A DNA stretch of 35,869 bases. It comes from Batkoa obscura. Its lineage: Eukaryota; Entomophthoromycota; Entomophthoromycetes; Entomophthorales; Batkoaceae. The stretch is from contig JASVEC010000178.1 in NCBI GenBank assembly GCA_030770535.1, positions 1 to 35,869 on the forward strand, read 5' to 3'. A program made the position numbers and the translations under genes. Positions 1-10,067 of this stretch are shown piece by piece. Numbering within the stretch: position 1 is the stretch's first letter; each line of letters begins with the position of its first letter. The notes beneath the pieces were generated by a model that was not told the DNA's origin, searched no databases, and worked only from the letters and a program-made list of their open reading frames with translations.

Positions 1-1
1 T

Positions 2-91
2 GAGTGTACAGAGGCCACTCTCCCAAATTGTAAAGTTTACTCTTCATTTGATAGTCGCACTATGAGAACAGGGTATAGCTATGTACTTTAG
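2..91 (+). CDS. 3' end of an unidentified protein-coding gene cut by the window edge
   Basis: A frame starting at base 2 stays open for 29 codons and ends in TAG at 89-91. The peptide ends in ...DSRTMRTGYSYVL and includes two cysteines. Base composition supports coding: this stretch is about 40% GC, while the sequence just after it is far more AT-rich, and an AATAAA-like run near 117-125 could serve polyadenylation. I do not recognise the protein. The minus strand also has a short frame beginning with ATG at 47 and running off the edge, so the strand call is not certain. Confidence 0.45.
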   Translation, partial: ECTEATLPNCKVYSSFDSRTMRTGYSYVL

Positions 92-921
92 TTTTATATT
101 TTAACATTATACTACAAATAAATAAAACAATTATAAAAAGTTGATATGATATTTTAATTTGTCTTTTCAATTTATTTTTTTAAACGAAGTACGATAAATG
201 CATGGAATGTATTAACTGTTTCTCAACCATTATGTTAGTTAGACGCACTAAACTAATAGATATTACACTAAATTAATATAGAAACTTTGGAAAATTAATT
301 TAGTGGTGTTTAAAAAGTGAAAATCTAATACAGATTACAATCGTAAAATAAACATTTTAGTTTCTAACCATTTTAAAAAATATAATGTATTTCTGCTTAA
401 AATATGTTAGCTACATCTTACTTTTTATACAAACTAACTATCCTCTTTCTTTGAGAACAATATCTTAATATACCCCCCTCTGTAATGTTCTTTTAATAGA
501 CTTATATTAATAATGATTGGCTAAAAGTGTGAAATGGGTTTTGTAATTAATTATTATAATTGATCAGAATATAGTTGTTAAATTTAAGAATTTGATAACT
601 AATTGAAGGATGATGCTGTTATTTACAATAAACATAGATTAAGTTTAATCCTATACTTCTCAGCATCAAATAGCAATAAAAACATATTATATTACAAAAT
701 AATATCAGTGCTTTTATTTTCAATACCACAATAAATGCTAATAATGTTCATACTTTGAATTTGTTCCATTAAAGAGAATTCTTTAATTTATTTTGAACCT
801 GGAATTAGAAACAAAAAATAGATTTGATTGGCAGAGTATTACGGGAGATATTGTATGGATGGGCGGTAACAAAAAGTAAGTTTATTTCACTTTGACTCTA
901 CAAAATTAATTTTATTTTAAA
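92..921. other. Intergenic, nothing recognised
   Basis: This stretch is very AT-rich and stops are frequent in all frames. It should contain the 3' UTR of the gene at the left edge and the promoter of the bestrophin-like gene. No repeat copy, RNA gene or coding remnant was seen. Confidence 0.5.
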
Positions 922-1999
922 ATGGGAAAAAAGAACAATAACACATATAATCATTTTGAGTTAACTGCATTAAAATACAAGGGTACTGTTATCCCTCACG
1001 TACTTCCAAAGGTGATCTTTTTTGGTCTTTACACTGCCTTTCTTGTTTGTATTAATGAGTTAATCACTTCTGTTAATATTAGTATCCCTTTAACTTTAAG
1101 TTCAATTTTAAATTCTTCAATCTCTTTATTACTAGTATTTCGTACTAACACCGCCTATGATCGTTATTGGGAGGGAAGAAAGTTATGGAGTACAATGACC
1201 ACAGCGATCCGTAACTTAGTAAGAATTCTTTTGGTAAATGTACCAACGAATAATGACCAAGAGTATTTGGAAAAAATGAGTGTAATGGATTTGTTGATTG
1301 CGTATCCAATTTCAGTCAAACATTATCTTAGAGAAGAACATGGTTCTGACTATTCGGATATGAGAGAGCGCCTTAAGTATATTCCTGAATATTCTATTCC
1401 ATCTGCATTAAACTCAAGCGGTAATCAAGCTCGTCGTTCAATTAATTTGGACAAAGGAACTAATCTTCCTTTGGATATCAAAATGTATTTATCTTCATTT
1501 ATTAAGCATCAGCAAGACCTTGGGAATTTATCCGTTCCAGTAGCTACCCAGTTGCTAAATAATCTGACTATTTTAGTAGACTGTTTAAATGGATTTGAAC
1601 GTATTTTAAGAACCCCTATTCCACTTGCTTATTCTATCCACCTTTCACAAATTGTTTGGGCCTATTGCTTATTTTTACCCTTCCAGTTGATGGGTACCCC
1701 AGCACGCGTAGTTGGTAGTGCAGTGATAAAAGGGTATTCCTGGGGTACTATCCCAGTTATGTGTATGTTAACTTTTACTTTTTTTGGTGTTATTAATATT
1801 GGTGAAGAGATTGGTAAGTTTTATTTTATTACAATTTTTTAAATAACTCTATATTGTAATTTTATTTTTAATAGAAAATCCATTTGGTTATGATCGTAAT
1901 GACTTACCTTTAGATGATTTCTGTAACATTTTGGAAGAAGAGATCTTGTCTTTAGCCAAATACAAACCACCAAAAGTTTCTTCATGGTTAGTTAAATAA
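922..1999 (+). CDS. Bestrophin-like (UPF0187) anion channel, two exons
   Basis: Two exons, 922-1813 and 1875-1999, join to a 338-residue membrane protein. The family signature is clear: a hydrophobic N-terminal third, then FRTNTAYDRYWEGRKLW at about residues 74-90, which matches the F-R-T-N-x-x-Y-x-R-x-W-E-x-R pattern of the fungal/bacterial bestrophin-related family. Near the end, GEEIENPFGYDRNDLPLDDF spans the splice junction and is the conserved post-membrane segment of bestrophins. Without splicing the frame would end at 1842 and lose this segment, so the second exon is well supported. Family members are chloride channels or of unknown transport role in fungi; the substrate here is inferred. 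The stop lies 67 bases from the stop of the convergent Exo70 gene. The ATG at 922 is the first in frame and gives a normal family N-terminus. Confidence 0.88.
1814..1874 (+). other. 61-nt GT-AG spliceosomal intron in the bestrophin-like gene
   Basis: The donor is GTAAGT at 1814-1819 and the acceptor is TAG at 1872-1874, after a T-rich run. Removing it joins ATT-G to AA-AAT-CCA and restores the conserved GEEIENPFGYDRND segment. It interrupts a codon after its first base (phase 1). Confidence 0.9.
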
Positions 2000-2066
2000 A
2001 AGTTAATATTCGTATTCTGAAATCATTAACATATTTTGATTTATGAATTCAATAATATTTTATTTT

Positions 2067-3908
2067 TTAAAATAAGTTATGAACTAACTGAGAAAGGGAA
2101 TCCTTATTATATAAGATATACTTTGAAGGGTTCTTTGAAAAATCAGTTGAGATAAAGCGTTCTTGGTTTCTAGAATAAATTGGTAACAAAATCTTCAAAA
2201 TTTGATCAATTAATTTTTGCTTTAATTCAGGATCACTGATAGTATAAGCCTTATGTTGTTTGACAATTTCTTCTATATTCTGATTGAAATTTTTGAATTT
2301 GTCTTTGATATTACTACGCTCGCTACTACTTAGACTCGAGTTAGAATTCAAATTAATTCGTGTTAAATTGGTATCAGTTAAGCATTCTAAACAAGATTTC
2401 CAAGATTCATGATACTGATCCATTGAGCGTTTCAATGTCTTTTCCATAAATTGTAATTTATTTTCATGGATATATTTATTCAAATTATTCACATTCAATG
2501 ACTTTTGAAGATAAAAAATATTATTCATCAGAAAAATTGCCCTTAAAGTAGAGTTCTTATAGCCCTTAGATTTTGCTTCAACGTATTGCAAAAGAGAATC
2601 CATAACATTGGTGAAATACTTCATGCTCAGAGTTTCATATTCATAATTGTCTTCCGTCTTTACGCAAGAATGAGCTCTCCCCAACGTCTTGAGATTACTT
2701 TCTACAGTATTTGGATATTCTAAAATTCTCTTTATGAAATTCAATGCACTGGAAGCCATCTCATGAACAGTACCATCTTGAGATAGAGTAGTTTGGTTTT
2801 TAATTCCTCCACGAATATCCTCCAAAAACGCGGGTAAAGATTTCATTAATGTCTTTGTTATATTTTGAATCAAATCTTGGAAATTGTTTTCGTTTAACCC
2901 AGCTTTAGAATAAATACCTAAAATATCATTCTGATAAAACAATAAATTTTCTAATATATCATATAATAAAAAGATTTCATTATGTAAATCTTTTTTGGCA
3001 TAAGCAAAAAGTTGTTCTCCAGTTTCAACGTATTTACTTAAGCTAGTATTAATGCTTTCACCATACTCATTGCTAAACTCGCCAGATTTAAGTAATCTTT
3101 TCAAATTCATCTCTTCTTGCTGTAATAAATTAATCAGATCTCGTGTATATGGAATATAAGGGCATGTTCCTTTTTGATAAGTAGATCCTTGACTAACTTG
3201 CTCTTTTGAATTAGGATTACACTTTCTGATATGTGACTGCATACAATCCAACAGCAATTTATTACGCGACTCAGATAAAACTCTCAACAAGTTCCCACTT
3301 TGTTTTAAATTTAAGTCGATTTCTACCTTGTTTGTATACTCAATAATTTCCAACAACTGACTTAAACTATCCTCTTTAATGTCTAATATTTGCTCAAAGG
3401 ACTCGCCTTCAATCATCTGGCTTTGATCCTGTAATATATTTTTGAAACTTTGTAACAAATGTTGTAAAACTGCTTTGAGCACTTGGTTGACTTGTCCCTG
3501 TGCCTTTATGGAATGTTTCAGTTTGCTTTTCTCTAAATAGGACCTAGCTTCTCGCATACTATCGACTGCTTTCAAATAAGATTTCAAATCTTGTTTTGGA
3601 CCTGCTAATAAAATTGGTTCTTGTTGTTGAGCTATATCCATTTGCTGTATAGTACTCGTTAAACTATGAACTGTTACTTCTACATTTTCATTAAATCTTT
3701 TCAACTTTTGAGTAAGCTCATGTATTGGCAATATACTTGTCTCTAGCTTGGTCAATCTATCGTCAAAGTTTCCCAACATTTGGTAAGCCTTTATACTCTT
3801 TTCATTGTTCAATTTTAAGTGGCTTTTCAATGTCTCTAATTGATTGGTCTCTTGTTCGATTTTATATGCTAGCTCTCGGTTAGTTTGAAATAAATTGCTG
3901 TTCTCCAT
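2067..3908 (-). CDS. EXO70: Exocyst complex subunit Exo70
   Basis: This 613-residue protein matches the usual length of fungal Exo70 (about 600-650). The N-terminal 100 residues are rich in leucine, lysine and glutamate and look coiled, as in Exo70. The last 90 residues carry the family signature: IKDKFKNFNQNIEEI, then a D-P-E-L-K-Q-K-L helix, LLPIYSRNQERF, and FSKNPSKYILY followed by a leucine-rich end. In the known family, Exo70 binds PI(4,5)P2 and Rho GTPases through this C-terminal region and helps tether secretory vesicles to the plasma membrane. The ATG at 3908 is the natural start. The gene runs toward the bestrophin-like gene and is divergent from dynactin, with a repeat copy about 125 bases upstream of its start. 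No intron is visible. Confidence 0.92.
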   Translation of the reverse strand: MENSNLFQTNRELAYKIEQETNQLETLKSHLKLNNEKSIKAYQMLGNFDDRLTKLETSILPIHELTQKLKRFNENVEVTVHSLTSTIQQMDIAQQQEPILLAGPKQDLKSYLKAVDSMREARSYLEKSKLKHSIKAQGQVNQVLKAVLQHLLQSFKNILQDQSQMIEGESFEQILDIKEDSLSQLLEIIEYTNKVEIDLNLKQSGNLLRVLSESRNKLLLDCMQSHIRKCNPNSKEQVSQGSTYQKGTCPYIPYTRDLINLLQQEEMNLKRLLKSGEFSNEYGESINTSLSKYVETGEQLFAYAKKDLHNEIFLLYDILENLLFYQNDILGIYSKAGLNENNFQDLIQNITKTLMKSLPAFLEDIRGGIKNQTTLSQDGTVHEMASSALNFIKRILEYPNTVESNLKTLGRAHSCVKTEDNYEYETLSMKYFTNVMDSLLQYVEAKSKGYKNSTLRAIFLMNNIFYLQKSLNVNNLNKYIHENKLQFMEKTLKRSMDQYHESWKSCLECLTDTNLTRINLNSNSSLSSSERSNIKDKFKNFNQNIEEIVKQHKAYTISDPELKQKLIDQILKILLPIYSRNQERFISTDFSKNPSKYILYNKDSLSQLVHNLF

Positions 3909-4032
3909 TAAAACAAAATGATGAATTCAAAAAAGTGCCATTTTGTATATTTTTTTGATTTGTTGAAAAACGATCCAATAAGTTGTTGTTTTCGAAATGA
4001 TTATTGCCTACTGAAAATTTTTCATCAGGATA

Positions 4033-4132
4033 TGGGAGTGTTTTTTTTGACTTTATTATTTTTTCCATTTTTAAGCGCTATTTAAGCGGAAAAATTGCTA
4101 GTAAAATTCTTAAATACAAAAATACATCCCCA
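4033..4132 (-). mobile_element. 100-bp MITE-like repeat, reverse orientation
   Basis: It begins TGGGAGTG and ends CATCCCCA, with TA at 4031-4032 and 4133-4134. Exactly 100 bp. It lies about 125 bases upstream of the Exo70 start codon. Its frame beginning with TAT GGG is open throughout. Confidence 0.88.
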
Positions 4133-4168
4133 TATGAAGTTTACAAAAATTGCTCAGATAAACCTATT

Positions 4169-4260
4169 TGGAGATGTTTTTTGATTTCATTGCTTTTTCC
4201 ATCTTTTAAGCACTATTTGAATGAAAAGATTGTTGAAGTTAAACAAAAGAATACATCCCA
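4169..4260 (-). mobile_element. Diverged MITE-like repeat copy, reverse orientation
   Basis: A worn relative of the copy 36 bases to its left. It keeps TGGAGATG at the left, the central TTTTAAGCACTATTTGAATG and the end ATACATCCCA. TA flanks are not clear. Confidence 0.7.
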
Positions 4261-4305
4261 TTTATTAGAATTGAGGATAAACCCATTTTAACCTACTTTA
4301 GATGT

Positions 4306-4440
4306 TAATGTATCTCTGAATAAAACGGAACTTATGATAAAAAGGCACTAACTAATCAAACTATCAATACTTTTCTATAGGCTGATTTAATTAGTTGGTG
4401 TCTTTTTATCGTAAGCTCCGTTTTATTGAGAGATACATTA
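4306..4440. repeat. Foldback element: 55-bp inverted arms with a 25-bp loop
   Basis: The left arm is 4306-4360 and the right arm 4386-4440. The arms are reverse complements at 49 of 55 positions. They include the matching words AAAACGGAAC / GCTCCGTTTT and TAATGTATCT / AGATACATTA. It differs from the 100-bp repeat family and looks like a separate foldback MITE or a strong transcript hairpin. Confidence 0.85.
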
Positions 4441-5106
4441 GTTGAAATGCTATATAGAGGCTTTATATTCAATGCTTTATAAGCAAACTCGTTTCAATGG
4501 AATGATTAAAAAAGTAGAAAGGAAATGAATTTTAATGTTCGCAGCTTTGTTAATCGTTTTTCGCTCTATTCTTTATGAAGTTTTATTAAGATGTTCGTTT
4601 AAGTTTAATCAAGTTCAAAAGTTGTTACTTTTGAAATTCAACTAAGGCTAATAAATTATTAAAATTCACCTTTTTAAAATATATAATAAAATGTAAAGTA
4701 CTTTAGAATATACTGGTATCTTTATAAATACGATAATATTCTACAGTTCTTCCAGTCATAATTATATTGTTTCTACTTTAGGCAACCATATTACTATACT
4801 AGAAGAGGTATTGATTAATCACTCCTCAAAAACTGATTTTTTTAGTAAAATACAAAGAAGTAATTAATTTAATAAAATCTTGATATGCTTTACTAAATAA
4901 ATCATTTTTTGGGAGTAGTTATCTGAAATCTTTCCTAGTATATTGTATCCTTCACTCAAAGTACCTATGATTGGCTAAATTCAGCTTTTTTTTTCATACT
5001 TTAATCCAATCATTTCATATTTTTTGACGTTTTCATAAAAATCTGAGTATGATATTTTTTTGTCAGAGTACAAAAAATAATTTCATCATTAAAGTTGTCA
5101 AGTAAG

Positions 5107-8100
5107 ATGAGTGAGTCTAAAGTTCGGAACATGCCAACTAGTGATACTAAAGCTATTCCAACATCTAAGGTAAGCATGAAAGAAATGGGAGGCTATAAAC
5201 TTGGCGATTTAGTTTATGTCTTGGGCATGAGGTGTACTATTCGTTGGCTAGGTGAAACTGAGTTTAAAGAAGGAGAATGGGTTGGTGTTGAACTGTTTTT
5301 ACCCAAAGGTAGGAACGATGGTACGGTTCAGGGAAAGAGATACTTCGACTGTAAGCCAAACTGTGGTATGTTCACCCGTATTGAAATCGTGAGCAAGACC
5401 CCTAAATCAATACGTGAGCTCAAAAAGTTAGCTAAAAAAAGCCCAACAACTGATGAAAAGCCGATTGTTGATGTCGATGCTAATGTCGATGCCTATGCCG
5501 ATGTCAAATCTCCAAAGGAGGATGAAATAAAAGACTTTGCTCCAATAAATATGGACTTTAAGGAGGGTGAGCCTGTACCATATTCAGAAGTCCAAGAATT
5601 GTGTGCCAGGATCAAACATTTGGAAGCTGCAAGGGCCAGAGATCGTGAAAATAGCTCCATAACTGAGAAGGACATTGAAAATGCAAAAAAATTCAATGCA
5701 ATTTATCCAAGATTAAACGCCCAGTTTAAGCAAAGGCTTGAAGAAAATACAAAACTTAAAAGTGACAAGGAAGCTCTTGAGTCCGAATTAAAATACATTA
5801 AAGAGGAAAGAGAGATGGATCTTGGACTTATTAAACAGCTTGAGGATGCATTGGATGAATCACAAGAAGTAATTAAAAATTATGAACAGAAGCTCATGTC
5901 CATGAATGATGATAATGAGTTCAAGATAGCTGCGCAATCTATTCCAGAGAGTGATTTAGTTCCAGATACACCTGATAGGGAAGGTTATCCTATCAAAGCT
6001 CTTAGAGAGATAAAAGAGAAGGACGCTCAGATAGAAAAAGCTAAAGATATTATTCGTCGTTTCAGGGATTCTAAATTCGATATGGAATATCGTCTTCGTC
6101 AAGAGATCAAAGTATTAGAAGAAAAGGTAGCAGTCAGTAACGATGGTAAGGAAGAAATTGTCACACTTAAGAAGCAACTTGCAGATGCTCAAGGAACCAT
6201 TCGTATATTAGACGATAATTTGGAAAGCTTAAAGACTGTTAAGGAGACTTTTGATACTTTAAGTCAAAGTAATATCGAATTGCGTGACAAAGTTAAATTC
6301 CTTTCAAAAGAAAATGATGAGCTTGAAGCTAGCACTGCTATTAACCAGGAACTTAGAACTAAAGACCGTGAAAGACTTGTGAAGGCTTTGGATGAAATTG
6401 ACGTCATGAAGGCAGATTTAGATGATTGCTACGAAGCTTTAGAAGCTTTAAATGAAGAAGTAATCGAAAGAGATGCTCATATCACGGAATATCGTCAATA
6501 TATCCTAACTCTTAAAGAAGACATTAACGAACTTCAAGAAGTACTTAGTTCACAACAAAGTGAAGCTATAACTCTGAGATCAGAAACTGATAAGATGTTA
6601 GGCCTTAATCTCAGTCTTCAAAACATGGTATTTAAGTCAAAAGCAAAGGCTGTTGATATGGAGCTTAAAAAAATTGAAGCTAATGAAGCATCAATTCATC
6701 TCAAATGTATTATCCCTTATCTTCCAAAATCTTTCTATGAAAATGAAACTGATTCGTTAAATTTCTTCCTTCAGCTTTTAAGGGTATATTCGAAGGTTGA
6801 ATTATGTGGTCGACAAGTTTGTGCTTCACACCCAATTACTTCAATTGATACATTAATTGGTGGATCTGGAAATGATGTAATGTCCCTTAGCACTATAGTC
6901 ACACATAATTTCGAGTTCAAACATCGATTAAATCAACTCAATTTAATACTTAAATCATTTATTTCCCACGTAAAGTCTTGCTCTGTGCCTCAATACCTTT
7001 CTATTTCGCGTTTAAGCCAAGATCTCACTAATATTGAAGGTACTGTTGATACGCTTTTAGATGAAGCCAAGCAAGAACTTTTAGTACCATCCAACCATAT
7101 GTCCAATATTGAAAAAGTTGTTGATAATGCAACTTATTTACGTGAATCTTATGTTACCCCAAATGCTACTCATCCTTTAGTAAAATCATCCCAAGCACTT
7201 GAAACATTGATTGCCCTTTTTAACTCTCAAGATCTCATCCTATCTAAAATGGCATTAATCAATCGTTCAATCACCTCTCCTACTGAATTGGATCTATTTA
7301 GTAAAATCTCAGATGACGAAAGAACCTTAGTTAACTCTGATCTTTTACGTCCTTTGAATGAACTTATGAAAGTAATATTTAGCTTTAAATCTACTTTGGG
7401 TTCTATTCAACGCTTTATTGATGAAAAAGTAGATGAGTCTACTATGATTCGATCAGAGTTACAAGATATTATTATTAGCCAATACCAAAATAACGAAAAG
7501 TTTGTTAAATATGCTTGTAAAGTATCATCCAGTATTATTTCTTATATCAAGGATACATCAATGAATGATGAAAATCTCACATTCGATGGTTTAAAACAAA
7601 CTTTAATCAGAGCTTCTAAGGAATCTGGATTTGAATCTGACTCTGAAGTGTTATTTGACGAACAAAAGCAATTCTTTAGTTCACTAGTAGACCAATTTAA
7701 AGAGCTACAAAGTGTAGTTACTAAAGACAATACATTAACGAAACTAGAAATAACTTCACCATGGGAGGTTAGAGCTAAACAAATAAGTAAAGAGCTCTTA
7801 GAAAGTGACGTTACTGAAAAGAAGATGAATAGCCTTCAAAGTGAGAACAAAACATTATTCGCGTCCAATAGAAAGAATTTGGAATTACTATCTGATAAAG
7901 ATCTTGAAGTTGAGTTCCTTAAATTTAGAAATAATGAGCTCACTGAGAAGCTGGAAGAATTCAATACTATTTCGACTCAACTAAAAGAAGCCAATGAAAA
8001 GGAAGTACTATATAACCAAGAAATTGAAAGAATCTATGGTGAGAAGAAGAAACTTGAGCAAGATGTCGTTAAATTTAAGGAATTGGCTGAAAATTTAACT

Positions 8101-8562
8101 GTAGAAACTAAAGAGGATGATGGTACTACCGTACATAATAACGAGGCTCTAGAGGATATTAATAGGAATGTCAATAGTGATATGTTATTCCAAGTTACAG
8201 CTGATTTAGTTGCGAACCAAAGAATAGGAAATATTGGCCATTTGGTTAAAATTATTTCCGAAGAAGTCAAATACATCAAAGCAGCTGATTTTACAAGAAG
8301 CCATGATTTAGTGGAGTTAAATTCATATTCAAATGCTAATCAAGAAGAATTAAAGAGTATTGTCGTGACAAATGATTTTGGAGACATTTTAGCTGAAGAA
8401 ATCACAGACTATTTCATTAATGGTGGTAGCAGCCTTTTATCTTCAACTGTTAGCAATAAATTGGAGCGTGAAGATGGATTAAGCAAAAAAATTGATGAGT
8501 TTAAAAACTTAGCTTCAAAGTTTACCTCAACTTCTAAGGCTTTAGATGATAGTGATTACTAG
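5107..8562 (+). CDS. Dynactin large subunit p150Glued
   Basis: Starting at the ATG at 5107 the protein has 1151 residues. In-frame codons upstream reach a TTG at 5095, but that is not a likely eukaryotic start. Residues 30-96 form a CAP-Gly domain, with the conserved glycines, W58 and the groove motif as GRNDG (68-72) where GKNDG is usual. An Asp/Val-rich patch (VDVDANVDAYADV) follows, then a long coiled coil (about 165-500). Around 510-560, AVDMELKKIEANEASIHLK and IPYLPKSFYENETDSL match the dynactin domain of p150Glued. A second coiled coil lies near 920-1010. In the known complex, p150 links dynein to cargo and binds microtubule plus ends and EB1 through CAP-Gly. No intron is visible. Confidence 0.92.
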   Translation: MSESKVRNMPTSDTKAIPTSKVSMKEMGGYKLGDLVYVLGMRCTIRWLGETEFKEGEWVGVELFLPKGRNDGTVQGKRYFDCKPNCGMFTRIEIVSKTPKSIRELKKLAKKSPTTDEKPIVDVDANVDAYADVKSPKEDEIKDFAPINMDFKEGEPVPYSEVQELCARIKHLEAARARDRENSSITEKDIENAKKFNAIYPRLNAQFKQRLEENTKLKSDKEALESELKYIKEEREMDLGLIKQLEDALDESQEVIKNYEQKLMSMNDDNEFKIAAQSIPESDLVPDTPDREGYPIKALREIKEKDAQIEKAKDIIRRFRDSKFDMEYRLRQEIKVLEEKVAVSNDGKEEIVTLKKQLADAQGTIRILDDNLESLKTVKETFDTLSQSNIELRDKVKFLSKENDELEASTAINQELRTKDRERLVKALDEIDVMKADLDDCYEALEALNEEVIERDAHITEYRQYILTLKEDINELQEVLSSQQSEAITLRSETDKMLGLNLSLQNMVFKSKAKAVDMELKKIEANEASIHLKCIIPYLPKSFYENETDSLNFFLQLLRVYSKVELCGRQVCASHPITSIDTLIGGSGNDVMSLSTIVTHNFEFKHRLNQLNLILKSFISHVKSCSVPQYLSISRLSQDLTNIEGTVDTLLDEAKQELLVPSNHMSNIEKVVDNATYLRESYVTPNATHPLVKSSQALETLIALFNSQDLILSKMALINRSITSPTELDLFSKISDDERTLVNSDLLRPLNELMKVIFSFKSTLGSIQRFIDEKVDESTMIRSELQDIIISQYQNNEKFVKYACKVSSSIISYIKDTSMNDENLTFDGLKQTLIRASKESGFESDSEVLFDEQKQFFSSLVDQFKELQSVVTKDNTLTKLEITSPWEVRAKQISKELLESDVTEKKMNSLQSENKTLFASNRKNLELLSDKDLEVEFLKFRNNELTEKLEEFNTISTQLKEANEKEVLYNQEIERIYGEKKKLEQDVVKFKELAENLTVETKEDDGTTVHNNEALEDINRNVNSDMLFQVTADLVANQRIGNIGHLVKIISEEVKYIKAADFTRSHDLVELNSYSNANQEELKSIVVTNDFGDILAEEITDYFINGGSSLLSSTVSNKLEREDGLSKKIDEFKNLASKFTSTSKALDDSDY

Positions 8563-10067
8563 TTTGGTGAACTTGTCCTATGTCGTGCTTTAACCATAAA
8601 TAAGTCAATTATGGTTGAAGATGTTTTTTAGTATAACCCTTCTTAACTTGGATTTCAGACGTTTACCTAGCTTTTCCAAAGCATATAGTAATAATGTTAA
8701 TAGCCTAAATTACCATATTTACCTGATTTTATAATATTTTATTTAACCAGTTCTATCCTTTTGTTTCGTAGAAAATTATTTGATTCAAACAGTTTCTTTT
8801 TCTTTGACAATATTAAAATTTATACAATATGTGATAATTAATTTTCAAAAAAAAATAGCTCCGATATTCATTGTGTATTAACCTTATTTTAAAAATCTTT
8901 AGGGGATGTATAATAATCAGTATTAAGTTTATTTTAGAGCTTTTAATTTAATAGATATAATTTAAAAATAACATTAGCTTAAGAATGCATTAGCAGTTAA
9001 AAATTAAAAATGTATCCTACATATTATGCCAACGGTATTTCAATCAAGAAACATATACCAAACCAAGTAGAAATGTGTAAGAAAACTAAAAGATATAATA
9101 GCCATTCACCAAAGTTAAATATACAAGTCTAAGTGGTTGGAGAGTATTTTACCATGCAATTTGTGTGAGAACTTATGTGGTCAATTTGGAAAGTAAAAAT
9201 TTGAAAGTAAAATAAAAACTAAATCGATTTATAAATAATGTTCATTTGTAGTAGTAAAGTACTATTTATATAGTATTGTTTGAAATAAAAGTTATAACAG
9301 GATTATAGTTGACTTTATTGTTTTTGTTCTTTTATCTTTTTGTAATTTTAAGTTGATTTTATAAATTTACATAAAATTATTATCTAAAAATAATTGTGAA
9401 AGTTTCAATGGCTGCTATAAAACTAAATAAGCTGCAGTCCACTATTGAAGAATTTCTAACAATAAAAATGTCAAATTTACTAAAGTAGTTTATACGTTCG
9501 ACGACTTATTTTAACAATTCTCATCATAGTTATGTTATGATAAAAGTGTAATAAATTTTGCAATAAACCGAAATTATATTGAGGATGTTTTTTTTGGGTT
9601 CATTTTTTCCATTTTTTAAGCACCATTTGAGTAGAATAATTATTAGTAAAATTCTCAAATACAAAAATACATTCTCATTTAAGTTCTAAAAAATCATGTG
9701 ACATTCAGAGATAGAAACAACAAAACTATTATAAACTAAAAATAAAAGCTAAAAGGTTTAGATGGTCTATTCATATATTAAAAAGTTGATATTTCTAAGG
9801 AAATTTTAAGGTAGTGGAGCGTCTATGGGCACGTAACTAAATACCTATGTAAATATTCAATATTGGTGAAAAGAAGGGTGGTTCAACTTAAAACATAGAT
9901 AATTTAATGAGATGTAGTTGATTAAAGTCCAATCAAACTGTTCAAACCGGCTAACTAAAAGCTAAATTTGTTTAATCTCACTTATAGAGTATGTTCAAAT
10001 GAAGCTTGTGTAAATTATTAAAAAGCTTAAACTTAAAGTGACATTCCTTTGTTTATAATAATTTAAG
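8563..10067. other. Intergenic, one repeat copy, otherwise nothing recognised
   Basis: This is AT-rich sequence after dynactin, with stops in all frames. The only recognised element is the repeat copy at 9580-9677. No RNA gene or coding remnant was identified. Confidence 0.5.
9580..9677 (-). mobile_element. MITE-like repeat copy, reverse orientation
   Basis: It starts TGAGGATGTTTTTTTTGGG, carries TTTTTTCCATTTTTTAAGC and GTAAAATTCTCAAATAC, and ends ATACATTCTCA. Several changes from the common form suggest an older copy. Confidence 0.78.

Larger units (their letters stand above)
3909..5106. other. Divergent intergenic region between Exo70 and dynactin
   Basis: This 1.2-kb stretch must hold the promoters of both flanking genes. 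It contains two 100-bp-family repeat copies (4033-4132 and 4169-4260) and a 135-bp foldback (4306-4440), annotated separately. The remaining 660 bases up to the dynactin start show only AT-rich sequence without a recognisable gene. Confidence 0.6.

Noticed and set aside
859-930. An extra 5' exon of the bestrophin-like gene with a GTAAGT at 876
   Set aside because: No AG acceptor would join it in frame to the main exon, and the ATG at 922 gives a normal N-terminus.
3880-4291. Two short frames of 62 (minus) and 95 (plus) codons beside Exo70
   Set aside because: The plus frame is the translation of two repeat copies. The minus frame overlaps the Exo70 start and has no family match.
5095-5106. 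Earlier start for dynactin at TTG 5095
   Set aside because: Not a usual eukaryotic start; the ATG at 5107 follows after four codons and keeps the whole CAP-Gly domain.
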